Shown here piece by piece: positions 24,493 through 33,402 of a stretch of DNA of 42,496 bases (positions are counted from its first letter, which is position 1; each line of letters begins with the position of its first letter). The stretch spans positions 1 through 42,496 of the forward strand of contig WGCU01000047.1 in NCBI GenBank assembly GCA_015493635.1. The letters are read 5' to 3'. This stretch comes from Spirochaetaceae bacterium. GTDB lineage: Bacteria > Spirochaetota > Spirochaetia > B11-G9. Under the pieces are notes generated by a model, which worked only from the letters and a program-made list of their open reading frames with translations, made no database searches and was not told the DNA's origin. The translations under genes were made by a program, and so were the position numbers.

Positions 24493-24522
24493 GGCAGGCA
24501 GTCTAAACAAGTACTGCCTGCC
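24493..24522 (-). terminator. hairpin between lsrB and lsrK
   Basis: Perfect ten-base arms (24493-24502 and 24513-24522, GGCAGGCAGT/ACTGCCTGCC). Followed on the minus strand by TGTTTTAT, so it is a weak terminator or a 3'-end stabiliser. It would leave lsrB mRNA more abundant than lsrK, as is usual for binding-protein genes. Confidence 0.6.
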
Positions 24523-24529
24523 ATAAAAA

Positions 24530-25573
24530 TTAGAAATTATAGTTATCTATATTATCTTTTGTAAAAACAGTTCTTTCCGGCAGGAGTACAATCCCATTAT
24601 TATCTGCTTCATAACTGTAACCCTGTACGGAGTTAGGCGATATTTCAACTTTTCCAACTCCGGGAACATCAAGCTTATCACCCTTTTTGAAAACCTTACC
24701 TTTTACAAGTTCATTTGCCATATATATAGCCAGTTTACCCTGAACGACAACATCCCAGAGACCGAAACGGTTTACCGTTCCACTATGAACATACTGTTTC
24801 ATTGAGTTAGGAGTTGAAAATCCGGTTATAATTACTTTACCGCCGATACCAAGATTCTCTGCCGCCTGAGCAGCTGCAGGAAGAGCCGTTGAATCAGGAC
24901 AAATTATAGCATCAAGATCAGGATACGTTTTAAAAATATCAGTTGCTGTCTGCAATGATTTTTGAGGATCCTGGTACCCATACTGAGTAGTAACAATATC
25001 CCAATTTTTGTGTTCTGCTTTAATTTTTGCCTTTGCTACTTCTGCCCACTGATTCTGATCAGTAACTTCAGGACTGGAATAGAAGAAAGCAACTTTTCTT
25101 TTACTATTATCAGTTATCTGATCTGCTACCATTTTTACAAGAAGAGCCCCAAGCTGTTTTGGCGTTCCCTGATCAATATAGTAAGACCGGAATTTAGGGT
25201 TAACATCAGAATCCCAGGTAAGAACTTTTACACCTTTATCAGCTGCACGCTTTAATGCCTGATTCAGTCCATCTGGAGAAAGTGCCGAGATTACTATTGC
25301 ATTGTACCCCTGATTAACAAAATTGTTGATGTATTCAATCTGCCCGCTGACACTTGCTTCACTCGGTCCATCATACTTGACTTGAATACCCAGTTCCTTA
25401 CCCATTGCCATGGCACCTTTGGCTCCTGACTCAAAAAAACCATTTCCGGTAATCTTTGGAATAAAGGCTATCTTTGCCGGTCCTTTTTCTTTGCCTCCCT
25501 GGGCAAAAACACCTGCAACGGCAATCATACTTATTAAAAGTACGATTATCATCGTTCTCATTACTTTGGTCAT
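24530..25573 (-). CDS. lsrB: AI-2 periplasmic binding protein LsrB
   Basis: 347 residues with a signal peptide ending near VFAQGG. It is close to enteric LsrB across the whole length ([69 protein letters not shown]). Of the six AI-2 contacts known for Salmonella LsrB, five are kept at the expected offset: Lys40, Asp121, Asp172, Gln173 and Pro226. The sixth, Ala222 there, is Ser228 here (CPDS). It should therefore bind the R-THMF form of AI-2, with a possible change in affinity. It is the fourth gene of lsrACDBK. Confidence 0.93.
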   Translation of the reverse strand: MTKVMRTMIIVLLISMIAVAGVFAQGGKEKGPAKIAFIPKITGNGFFESGAKGAMAMGKELGIQVKYDGPSEASVSGQIEYINNFVNQGYNAIVISALSPDGLNQALKRAADKGVKVLTWDSDVNPKFRSYYIDQGTPKQLGALLVKMVADQITDNSKRKVAFFYSSPEVTDQNQWAEVAKAKIKAEHKNWDIVTTQYGYQDPQKSLQTATDIFKTYPDLDAIICPDSTALPAAAQAAENLGIGGKVIITGFSTPNSMKQYVHSGTVNRFGLWDVVVQGKLAIYMANELVKGKVFKKGDKLDVPGVGKVEISPNSVQGYSYEADNNGIVLLPERTVFTKDNIDNYNF

Positions 25574-25617
25574 ATGTTCCTCCTAAAAATATTATAAATC
25601 CGCATACGCGAATAAAT

Positions 25618-26610
25618 TTACTCAGTTTGAATTTTGCTATTTCCAGAGTTCATTTTCAATTTTGTAAAAAAGAGTTTTGCCGCAACTGCAACTATCAATA
25701 CAAGTCCGATAACTACCTGGGAAACATTATTGGTAACTCCAAGAGCCATGAGACCCTGCTTCAGGATTCCAAGAAAAATTGCCGCAATAAAGGTACCAAT
25801 AATGGTTCCGCTTCCGCCGAGTATATTGGTCCCTCCCAGAACAACTGCTGTTAAAGCAGGAAGAAGTGCTTCAGAACCTAGATCGGAACGGGCAGAAGTA
25901 AAGTAAGAAGTCAAGAGAATTCCGGCAATTGCAGAACCAAGCCCTGTCAGTGTGTAGGTAAGGACAATCACCAACTTTACTTTGATGCCATTATACAATG
26001 CTGTATTCACATTGACACCGATAAGATAGATAGAGCGGCCAAGCCAATGCCGGTGAAGAATAAACCCGAGAAAAAGCGCAAAGAGTATAATATAGATCAT
26101 GGAAGAAGGGATAAAGCCGATACTTCCATACGCAAAAGAGAGAAACCCTTCCGGAAAATCGCCAATTCCATTATATCCGGATGCTCCAAGACTGCCCGCT
26201 ATACCGGTTGCAATTCCGGAATAGAGAAACATGGTTCCAAGCGTAATAACAAGAGGCTGAATATCTGTATAGGCGACCAGGAAACCATTGAATGTCCCAG
26301 CTGCTATACCGCTCAATAAACCAAGGGAAACAGCTACTTGTATAGGAGCACCCAGAGACCAGGTAGAACCAATAACAATTGATGTCAGTCCCATTATTGA
26401 CGCTATCGAAATATCAATTCCGCCGGTAATAATAACTAAAGTTAACGGCAGAGCTACCAGAGAAATATGAGCAAAGTCTGTTGTTGAATAGAGAATATTT
26501 TTAATATTCAAAAAGGAACTGTTAAAAAAACCAAAAACAAGTATCTCCAGCAGCAACAGCAGAAAAATAATAAACTCCCACCTTTTGAATATTTCACCCT
26601 TTATTTTCAT
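25618..26610 (-). CDS. lsrD: AI-2 ABC transporter permease LsrD
   Basis: 330 residues, the same length as E. coli LsrD, about ten membrane spans. Family signs: GGIDISIASIMGLTS, PLVITLGTMFLYSG, GYNGIGDFPEGFLSFA, and the EAA-like loop SARSDLGSEALLPALTAVVLGG. Pairs with LsrC to form the channel for AI-2. Its start overlaps the lsrC stop by four bases, so the two are coupled. A 44-base gap precedes lsrB. Confidence 0.9.
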   Translation of the reverse strand: MKIKGEIFKRWEFIIFLLLLLEILVFGFFNSSFLNIKNILYSTTDFAHISLVALPLTLVIITGGIDISIASIMGLTSIVIGSTWSLGAPIQVAVSLGLLSGIAAGTFNGFLVAYTDIQPLVITLGTMFLYSGIATGIAGSLGASGYNGIGDFPEGFLSFAYGSIGFIPSSMIYIILFALFLGFILHRHWLGRSIYLIGVNVNTALYNGIKVKLVIVLTYTLTGLGSAIAGILLTSYFTSARSDLGSEALLPALTAVVLGGTNILGGSGTIIGTFIAAIFLGILKQGLMALGVTNNVSQVVIGLVLIVAVAAKLFFTKLKMNSGNSKIQTE

Positions 26611-27617
26611 TGCAGTACTCCTGTCTTCTGCCTATCTCTCTTAACATATTTCAGGCGTTCCTGTTTTTCCCTTTCATTGATGAGCATCCTTACTCTAAAG
26701 TCTAAAAGAACAACTATAATAAGAATTGCTCCTGCTATGGCATCATTCCAGAATGCCGGAACCTTCAGAAATACAAGAACACTGTCAATGGTGGTAAGGA
26801 AAAGTCCTCCAACAAGCGCTGAAAGGGGAATACCAACACCTCCCGACAAACTAACTCCTCCCAAAACACACGCAGCTATTGCCCGCAGTTCTTGTCCGGA
26901 TCCCGTCTGCATGGGAATAAATCCGATTCTTGAAACAAATACTATTCCAGCTAATCCTGCAAATAAACCGGCAAGAGAATATGCAACAAACAAACCTTTT
27001 TTAACCGACACTCCCATAAAAAAAGCGCCTTCTTCATTATCACCAATATAGTAAAATATTCGTGCAGCCCTTACTTTCTTCACCAGTACCGTAAGGAACA
27101 CCGCAAGGGCAATAACAATCCAGGCAAAGACGCTTATACCAAGAAATGTAATCCCCGACATACTTTTAAAACCAATAGGAATTGTATCTATCCAGCTTCC
27201 TCCGGTTATGATATACATTAGTCCCCGTAAAGCGCCCATTGTTCCCAGCGTCATGATAATAGGGGGAACTTCAAGAACAGTAACACCGAAACCGTTAAAC
27301 ATTCCCGCGGCAAGGGCAGCTCCCAATGCGTAGATAATGCTTACAGGATAAGATATTCCAGCGTTCAGGCTCAGCCCTGCCACAACAGCACTTAATCCGG
27401 TTATGGCTCCCAAGGAAACATCTATACCAGAAGTGAGAAGTACAAACATCTCTCCGAGAGCAATAAGAACTAATATCAGGGAATTATCCAAAACCCCATT
27501 GAGCGTATCAACTTTCAAAAAAACAGGGTTGACAATTCCTACAGCAACAACGAGAAGAACAAGAAGACTGAAAACGGCAAATTCACGTTTCTTGTATAAA
27601 TCTTTAAAATTATTCAT
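26607..27617 (-). CDS. lsrC: AI-2 ABC transporter permease LsrC
   Basis: 336 residues, ribose-type permease. Distinguished as LsrC by SRIGFIPMQTGSGQELRAI, IAACVLGGVSLSGG, TIDSVLVFLKVPAFWND and the basic tail KQERLKYVKRDRQ, all close to the E. coli protein. Forms the membrane channel with LsrD and is energised by LsrA. The start overlaps the lsrA stop (ATGA), giving coupled translation of all three transporter subunits. Confidence 0.9.
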   Translation of the reverse strand: MNNFKDLYKKREFAVFSLLVLLVVAVGIVNPVFLKVDTLNGVLDNSLILVLIALGEMFVLLTSGIDVSLGAITGLSAVVAGLSLNAGISYPVSIIYALGAALAAGMFNGFGVTVLEVPPIIMTLGTMGALRGLMYIITGGSWIDTIPIGFKSMSGITFLGISVFAWIVIALAVFLTVLVKKVRAARIFYYIGDNEEGAFFMGVSVKKGLFVAYSLAGLFAGLAGIVFVSRIGFIPMQTGSGQELRAIAACVLGGVSLSGGVGIPLSALVGGLFLTTIDSVLVFLKVPAFWNDAIAGAILIIVVLLDFRVRMLINEREKQERLKYVKRDRQKTGVLQ

Positions 27618-29128
27618 CCGGCAACTCCAAAAGCTCCTGAGGTTACTCTTTCTATCGTTGACTCATCCTTTGAAAGCTCTTCAATAATCTCACCCCTATA
27701 CATAACAAGTATACGGTCACTTAGCCGGATAACCTCTTCCAGATCTGATGAGATAAGCAGAATTCCAACGTCCAAATCTATTAAACTCTTTATAATGTCA
27801 TAAACATCTTCACGGGCTTCCGCATCAACACCGCGGGTAGGTTCATCAAGAATAATTACTTTCGGGTTACAGGCCATGGCTCGTGATATAACAATTTTCT
27901 GCTGGTTTCCTCCGGAAAGTGTTCTTGAAATCTGCTTTGGACCATTCGTTTTTATTCCAAGTTTTTTAATAAAATATTCGCCTAATTGTCGTTCTTTTTT
28001 ATTGCTGATAAACAATTTACCCATCTCGGAAAGGATACTTGATGAGGTTGTATAGAGATTTTGTAAATCCAAAAAAATACCATGCGCTGCTCTATCTTCT
28101 GGGACATAGACAATTCCTTTCTTTCTGCTTCTGCCGGGACTCCTTTGAGAAAAAGATTCATTCCCTATAATCACCTCTCCAGTTACATTCTTATCTATTC
28201 CAACTATCCCTTCTGCCAGTTCTGTCCTCCCCGCCCCCACAACACCGGCAAGTCCTACAATTTCACCAGGCATTACTGAGAAAGAAATCCCATTAAAAGC
28301 TTCTCCCGTAAGATTACGAATTTTTAATAAAGGAGCTAGTCCTTCTGCTATTTTCTTTTGAGAGGTTTCTTCAATTTTTTTAGATATCCTGTCATCAGGA
28401 AGCATTGCATTAATCAGTGTTGTTTCATTAAGTTGGGCAACAGGTTTATCAAGGACAAAATTCCCATCCCTTAAAACACTAACACGGTCAGCGATTTCCA
28501 GAATTTCATTAATTCGATGCGAAATAAAAAAAACACCAATACCCTGATTCTTTAAATTTCTTAGTTGTTTAAATAACGACTCTACTTCACGAAAAGTAAG
28601 CGTTGACGTAGGTTCATCAAGAATAAGTATTTTAACATTCCGCAGGAGTCCCCGGAGAATCTCAAGAAGCTGCTGCCCTGCAATACTCAGGATCCCCGCA
28701 GGTCGGGATAAACTTTCAGAAAACCCTAACTGCTGCCCCATCTTTTTAATTTCTTCGGTTTTGCTTCCTAGTGTGTAGGATGTACCGATAATAATGTTTT
28801 CTTCTATTGATAGATTGGGAAATATCTTCGGCTCCTGAGGGACAAGATAGATCCCGCTTTCATGGGCCTGGGAAGGATTTAAAAAGTTACATTCTTCTCC
28901 GCTGATACGTATAGTTCCCGCATTTTTCCGGTAAATCCCAGAAAGTATTTTCATAAGTGTTGATTTCCCTGAACCATTTCCACCAAGTAAAGCATGAATC
29001 TCACCGCTTTTCAGATCCAGATTAACACCTCGTAAAACAGCAACACCATTGAATGACTTCCAGATACCGTTAAGCTCTACAAGATCTTTTCTCATTTCAG
29101 AATCCGGGATTTTCTCTCCATGAATCAT
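27614..29128 (-). CDS. lsrA: AI-2 ABC transporter ATPase LsrA (double domain)
   Basis: 504 residues with two ABC domains, as for ribose-type importers. First: Walker A GGNGSGKST (49-57), signature LSIAGQQLLEI, Walker B ILILDEPTSTL. Second: degenerate Walker A GVVGAGRTEL, signature LSGGNQQKIVISRA, Walker B VIILDEPTRG. The first LSxxQ motif is the altered one, usual in this family. ATG 29128 follows CGGAGCAG; a second Met 11 codons in is less likely. First gene of the leftward operon, from a consensus promoter divergent to lsrR. Confidence 0.91.
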   Translation of the reverse strand: MIHGEKIPDSEMRKDLVELNGIWKSFNGVAVLRGVNLDLKSGEIHALLGGNGSGKSTLMKILSGIYRKNAGTIRISGEECNFLNPSQAHESGIYLVPQEPKIFPNLSIEENIIIGTSYTLGSKTEEIKKMGQQLGFSESLSRPAGILSIAGQQLLEILRGLLRNVKILILDEPTSTLTFREVESLFKQLRNLKNQGIGVFFISHRINEILEIADRVSVLRDGNFVLDKPVAQLNETTLINAMLPDDRISKKIEETSQKKIAEGLAPLLKIRNLTGEAFNGISFSVMPGEIVGLAGVVGAGRTELAEGIVGIDKNVTGEVIIGNESFSQRSPGRSRKKGIVYVPEDRAAHGIFLDLQNLYTTSSSILSEMGKLFISNKKERQLGEYFIKKLGIKTNGPKQISRTLSGGNQQKIVISRAMACNPKVIILDEPTRGVDAEAREDVYDIIKSLIDLDVGILLISSDLEEVIRLSDRILVMYRGEIIEELSKDESTIERVTSGAFGVAG

Positions 29129-29159
29129 TTACTGCTCCGAATAAAAATTGACTAAAGGA

Positions 29160-29188
29160 ATTATACACCTGTTCCGTACACATGTCAA
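29160..29188 (-). promoter_or_regulatory. consensus promoter of lsrACDBK-cupin
   Basis: Minus strand: TTGACA (29183-29188), exactly 17 bases, TATAAT (29160-29165). A perfect sigma-70 match, about as strong as promoters come, so it must be held off by repression, presumably by LsrR without phospho-AI-2. Confidence 0.8.
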
Positions 29189-29218
29189 TTATTTTATGTA
29201 ATTTTTGTTCTTTTTTTA

Positions 29219-29247
29219 TTGTACATTTGTTCATCATATGATATGCT
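29219..29247 (+). promoter_or_regulatory. lsrR promoter with palindromic operator
   Basis: TTGTAC (29219-29224), 17 bases, TATGCT (29242-29247). The ten-base palindrome ATCATATGAT (29233-29242) covers the end of the spacer and the first -10 base. A candidate LsrR site for autoregulation and control of the divergent operon. Confidence 0.5.
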
Positions 29248-29268
29248 CATACATAAAGAAGGGGAATT

Positions 29269-30222
29269 ATGACGCAGACCGATATAAAAAACGCTAAAAT
29301 TGCAAAAGCTGCTTTCCTTTATTATACCAAGGGAAAAACACAACAGGAAATTGCTCGTGAGCTGGGGATAACAAGAGTTGCGGTATCCCGCATTCTTACC
29401 GATGCCCGCACACAAGGTATCGTTGAAATAAACGTTCATTACCCCTGGACATCAAAAGAACTAGAGAAGAAACTTATCAAAAATTTCGGTCTTGAAGATG
29501 CCAAGGTCCTCTATACAGCAACCACAGATCCGGATGAAATAATCAGCGAACTGGGTATCGTTGCTGCAAAATATTTTAAAACCATCATAAAGAACAAACA
29601 GATCATAGGTATCTCGTGGGGGAGAGCCTTACGGGAAATGATCAACTCCATAAAGGAACTTTCAAGACCTAAAACAACCATCGTGCAGCTTATAGGTGCT
29701 TCCGGAACTGAATCGGTTCTCACTGACGGCCCGAAACTGGCTCAGCATTTTTCAGAAAAATTAAATTGTTCAGCCAAATACATGCACTCTCCTTTGATAG
29801 TAGAAAATGAAACCATTAAAACGTCTTTAATTCAGGACAGAATGGTAAGCAGCACCATCGAATTGGCATGTAAAGCTGATCTTGCTTTCGTTGGTATTGG
29901 AGCAACGGAAAAAGAGATATACAGCCTTCTAAAAACAGGCTATGTCAGCGAAAATGAATTTAAAACACTAAAAAAAGCTGGAGTGGTAGGAGATATCTGT
30001 GCACAGCATTTCGATATCAACGGCAACGTTCTTGATATTGCTCTCAATAAGCGTACTATCGGCATCAATCTCGAACAACTGTCAAAGATAAAAACCGTTA
30101 TAGGAATTGCTGGTGACCCCCGCAAAAGTAAAGCAATTCTCGGTGCACTTCGAGGCGGATACATTGACGTTCTTATAACTGATTTTCACGTAGCAAAAAA
30201 TGTTTTGAAGATGTGTAAATGA
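29269..30222 (+). CDS. lsrR: SorC/LsrR-family regulator
   Basis: 317 residues, AAGGGGA at 29259-29265. N-terminal helix-turn-helix (KTQQEIARELGITRVAVSRIL, about residues 23-43) and a C-terminal sugar-phosphate sensing domain (VGIGATEKEIYSLLKTGYVS, GVVGDICAQHFD, ILGALRGGYIDVLITD) as in E. coli LsrR. It should repress lsrA-K until phospho-AI-2 binds. The divergent arrangement with lsrACDBK mirrors the enteric locus. Given its place it might also control the transketolase-RLP operon downstream, which has its own promoter. Confidence 0.88.
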   Translation: MTQTDIKNAKIAKAAFLYYTKGKTQQEIARELGITRVAVSRILTDARTQGIVEINVHYPWTSKELEKKLIKNFGLEDAKVLYTATTDPDEIISELGIVAAKYFKTIIKNKQIIGISWGRALREMINSIKELSRPKTTIVQLIGASGTESVLTDGPKLAQHFSEKLNCSAKYMHSPLIVENETIKTSLIQDRMVSSTIELACKADLAFVGIGATEKEIYSLLKTGYVSENEFKTLKKAGVVGDICAQHFDINGNVLDIALNKRTIGINLEQLSKIKTVIGIAGDPRKSKAILGALRGGYIDVLITDFHVAKNVLKMCK

Positions 30223-30293
30223 TTTCCAAGCTCTTCCCAGAATACATAGCTTGAACTTTAATGTGGTTTTTTGTTGTATCTTGATGTTTTATG

Positions 30294-30323
30294 TTGACTT
30301 TAAAGAAACCAACACAGTATACT
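30294..30323 (+). promoter_or_regulatory. promoter of the transketolase-RLP operon
   Basis: TTGACT (30294-30299), 18 bases, TATACT (30318-30323), followed by AAGGAG (30331-30336) and ATG 30343. Confidence 0.6.
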
Positions 30324-30342
30324 GCTGCATAAGGAGTGTGGA

Positions 30343-31242
30343 ATGAAAGAAACTTTACATACAGCGGAACAAATCAGAAAAAGGGTTCTTGAACATACCA
30401 TTAAGAACAACGGAGGATACCTGAGCCAGGCTTGTTCCTCGGCAGAAATCCTGGCGACCCTGTACCTTAAAATCATGCATCTCGGCAGGAGTCTTGCACC
30501 CATGATTCCTCCGCCTTTCCCGGGTGTTCCATCTGCATCAAATAAAAACTACTTCCGCGGCGGACTCTATAACGGACCGGCGGCCCCTGAATATGACCGG
30601 TTCTACCTTAGCCCGGCCCATTATGCCCTTGTCTTGTATACAACTCTTATTGAAGTCGGAAGAATGGCGCCGGAAGCACTTGATCAGTTCAACAAAGACG
30701 GCAGTACCGTTGAAATGATAGGAGCGGAACATTCTCCGGGATTTGACATGATGGGCGGCAGTCTTGCACAGACGTTGAGTCAGGCAGGAGGTATCGCCTT
30801 AACCAGAAAAAAAAGGAACGAGCCGGGGAAAGTCTGGGTCTTTATGTCAGACGGAGAGTTTCAGGAGGGACAGACATGGGAAGCTGTACAGACACTCTTC
30901 CATTACAAAATTGATAATCTCGGAGTATTTATCGATATAAACGGACAGCAGTGTGACGGTCAGACCTGTGATGTTATGTGTCTGGATCCTCTGGAAGAGC
31001 GTCTGAAAGCCTTCGGTGCTTATACAGTCGCTGTTAACGCCCACGATCCTGAAGCACTTGCACATGCAGCACAGCACAGCCATCCGGACAAACCGCTCTT
31101 TGTCCTCTGTTACAGCGATCCGTGCAGAGGAATGCCGCTGCTGGAGAAAAGAAAACCGAAGCTGCATTATGTCCGATTTACAAGTGAAGCAGAGCGGGAT
31201 GAATACCGCAAATTCCTCAACAATCAGTTTCAAGGAGTCTGA
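30343..31242 (+). CDS. split transketolase, N-terminal subunit
   Basis: 299 residues, the thiamine-diphosphate/Mg-binding half of a two-gene transketolase. ThDP motif: MSDGEFQEG with Asp170, about 30 residues later Asn200 in VFIDING; the usual GDG is SDG here. EHSPGFDMMGGSLAQTLSQA matches the conserved HTPGxExxTGPLGQGL region in relaxed form. Split transketolases make up many bacterial enzymes, including those that act on apulose 4-phosphate. Here it is in one operon with an RLP, so its substrate is likely a product of the RLP rather than standard pentose phosphates. One base separates it from the next start. Confidence 0.85.
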   Translation: MKETLHTAEQIRKRVLEHTIKNNGGYLSQACSSAEILATLYLKIMHLGRSLAPMIPPPFPGVPSASNKNYFRGGLYNGPAAPEYDRFYLSPAHYALVLYTTLIEVGRMAPEALDQFNKDGSTVEMIGAEHSPGFDMMGGSLAQTLSQAGGIALTRKKRNEPGKVWVFMSDGEFQEGQTWEAVQTLFHYKIDNLGVFIDINGQQCDGQTCDVMCLDPLEERLKAFGAYTVAVNAHDPEALAHAAQHSHPDKPLFVLCYSDPCRGMPLLEKRKPKLHYVRFTSEAERDEYRKFLNNQFQGV

Positions 31243-31243
31243 C

Positions 31244-32251
31244 ATGCAAATACTATCAAAAATTCATAACAGAAATCTCGTTTCCTGGGCTGAGAACAGA
31301 CCTGATGTTGTTGTTCTTTCGGCGGATTTGACCAGTTCTACTGAAATAAACGGCTTTCAAAGTGCTTATCCCGACAGATTTTTCTCAATGGGTGTTGCAG
31401 AGCAGAATATGCTTTCTTTTGCGGCCGGTATGGCAAAAGAAGGGTTTGTCCCCATGGTCCATACCTTTGCTGTTTTTATCTACCGGCAGGCCCTCAATCA
31501 GATAAACAGCTCAATCGCTTATTCCAATCTCCCGGTTAAAATGTTCGGGTTCCTTCCCGGTATTACGACACCGGGCGGGGCAACACACCAGGCAATTGAG
31601 GATGTGGCTGTTATGCGCAGTATCCCCAATATGACTATCTTCGAAACGGGGGATGCGACTGAAATTGAAACAATAATGGATGCTGTTTACGAGACTAATG
31701 GGCCGGTATACATCCGCATGCTGCGGGGCGAAGTTCCGCGGCTGTTTGATAAAGAAGACCCTTTTATCCCGAACAAAGCCCGCATTCTCAGCAAAGGGAC
31801 GGATATCACCCTCATTACATCAGGAATATGCACTGAAGAAGCTATGCGTGCTTCTGCTGTTCTGGGATCCAAAGGGGTTTCTGTGGAACACCTCCACGTA
31901 TCGACCCACAAACCCTTTACCGACCCCCGAATACTCGAAGCTGTATCAAAACCGAAATATGGTGTCATCACTATGGAAAATCATACCATTATCGGAGGAC
32001 TGGGAACGGAAGTAGCGGAGGTTATGGCGGAAAACGGCATTGGAAAAAAACTTAAAAGAATAGGCTTGAATGACACGTACGCCCATGGAGGCAGCCGCCA
32101 CTACCTTATGAGGAAATACGGACTTGATTCCATGGCACTTATTACTGGTATAGAAGAATTCATAGAGACCTCCCTGAATATATCTGAAGAGGATCTTGCA
32201 AATATCCGTATCGAGGCTGTCCACAGCAGTGCAAAGGCAGAAGCACTGTAA
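31244..32251 (+). CDS. split transketolase, C-terminal subunit
   Basis: 335 residues from ATG 31244 (AAGGAG at 31232-31237); a longer in-frame reading upstream lies inside the previous gene and is rejected. Carries the pyrimidine-binding half with the ThDP-activating Glu53 (GVAEQNMLSFAAGMA), the TFAVFIYRQALNQI segment and a C-terminal transketolase domain (ITSGICTEEAMRASAVL, ENHTIIGGLGTEVAE). Needs the 30343 subunit for activity. Its TAA stop overlaps the RLP start (TAATG), so the RLP is made by coupled translation, strong evidence for a shared pathway. Confidence 0.87.
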   Translation: MQILSKIHNRNLVSWAENRPDVVVLSADLTSSTEINGFQSAYPDRFFSMGVAEQNMLSFAAGMAKEGFVPMVHTFAVFIYRQALNQINSSIAYSNLPVKMFGFLPGITTPGGATHQAIEDVAVMRSIPNMTIFETGDATEIETIMDAVYETNGPVYIRMLRGEVPRLFDKEDPFIPNKARILSKGTDITLITSGICTEEAMRASAVLGSKGVSVEHLHVSTHKPFTDPRILEAVSKPKYGVITMENHTIIGGLGTEVAEVMAENGIGKKLKRIGLNDTYAHGGSRHYLMRKYGLDSMALITGIEEFIETSLNISEEDLANIRIEAVHSSAKAEAL

Positions 32252-33402
32252 TGGTACCCGGAGGAAAGGATCTTGTGATAAGCGGTGACAGGTTCTCAGT
32301 ACACTATCAGCTTTCATGTCTTCCGGATAAAGCTGCAGTACTGGCCCGGCATATCTGCTATGAACAGACCGTTGAATTCCCCGAAGACCTTATTCCGGAC
32401 GGTGATATAAAAAAATTCTTAACAGGAAGGATAGAGTCCCTTACAGAAATTGGAGACAATACCTTTCTTGCCGAAATAAGCTACGCCTCAGAAGTAACAG
32501 GGATGGAGTTTCCCCAGTTTCTTAATACCCTTTTTGGTAATATAAGCATTCTTCCGGGCATTCGGATTACCGGCATTGTTCTCCCCGAATCGATGTCCGC
32601 CATAAGTACAGGTCCCCGTTTTGGAAGTGCGGGTATAAAAAAACTTCTGCATGCGGAGGGACGGCCTCTTGTCTGTTCCGCACTTAAACCGCTGGGCCTT
32701 TCGTCCGTAGAATTGGCTGACCAGGCATATCAGTTTGCCGCGGGAGGCCTTGATCTTATCAAGGATGACCACGGCATAACAAATCAGCAGTTCAGTCCCT
32801 TTAAAGAGCGGGTACAACGCTGCTCTGATGCCGTACAGGAAGCTAACCTTAAATACGGAACAAAAACACTCTATCTTCCGAATATCAGCGGACCGGTTGA
32901 AAGAATTTTCGAATGGGCCCGCTTTGCAAAAGATGCCGGAGCGGGAGGGCTGCTTATTGCACCGGGACTGACAGGATGGGATACCATGAAAACAATTTCT
33001 GAAGATGGTTCTCTTTCCCTTCCGGTCATGGCGCATCCAGCGTTCACGGGGACATACGTACAGTCACCGGCTTCGGGTCTTTCCCATGGTGTTCTTTACG
33101 GTCTCCTTATGCGTCTGGCAGGTGCCGACATGACTGTTTTCCCTAACTACGGAGGGCGGTTTTCTTTTTCTAAAGAAGAGTGCAGAGATATTATCTCAGG
33201 ATGTATAAAACCATTATCTCAAACAAAACCGATCCTTCCGGCTCCCGGCGGCGGTATGACAACAGAAAAGCTTAAGGATCTTACAGATTTTTACGGAAAA
33301 AATTTTGTTATGCTCATTGGCGGAGGTCTCCACCGGTACAGTCCAAGTCTTATTAACAACAGCAGGTATTTTATGGATGAGGTAAAAAAAGCGTGCCCTT
33401 AA
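32251..33402 (+). CDS. RuBisCO-like protein (form IV)
   Basis: 383 residues with a RuBisCO large-subunit fold. Kept: Lys146 (ALKPLGLS, equivalent of K175), Lys171 and Asp173 (GLDLIKDDHG, K201 and D203), His262 (AHPAF, H294), and phosphate-binding glycine runs 333-335 and 357-359. Changed: Leu148 for K177, His174 for metal ligand E204, and NYGGRF where loop 6 has GK. It thus cannot be a carboxylase. RLPs enolise or isomerise 5-carbon ketose phosphates: MtnW in Bacillus methionine salvage, and the R. rubrum RLP that turns methylthioribulose 1-phosphate into 1-methylthioxylulose 5-phosphate. With mtnK and mtnA nearby, that kind of isomerisation fits. The OiaX-type RLPs of apiose breakdown are an alternative. 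The 3' end overlaps a terminator of the opposing operon. Confidence 0.88.
   Translation: MVPGGKDLVISGDRFSVHYQLSCLPDKAAVLARHICYEQTVEFPEDLIPDGDIKKFLTGRIESLTEIGDNTFLAEISYASEVTGMEFPQFLNTLFGNISILPGIRITGIVLPESMSAISTGPRFGSAGIKKLLHAEGRPLVCSALKPLGLSSVELADQAYQFAAGGLDLIKDDHGITNQQFSPFKERVQRCSDAVQEANLKYGTKTLYLPNISGPVERIFEWARFAKDAGAGGLLIAPGLTGWDTMKTISEDGSLSLPVMAHPAFTGTYVQSPASGLSHGVLYGLLMRLAGADMTVFPNYGGRFSFSKEECRDIISGCIKPLSQTKPILPAPGGGMTTEKLKDLTDFYGKNFVMLIGGGLHRYSPSLINNSRYFMDEVKKACP

Noticed and set aside
31016-31243. Longer N-terminus for the second transketolase subunit
   Set aside because: It overlaps the first subunit in another frame, and a good ribosome site precedes ATG 31244.
32251-33402. True RuBisCO carboxylase
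   Set aside because: K177, metal ligand E204 and the loop-6 GK are replaced, and the protein is shorter than form I-III large subunits.
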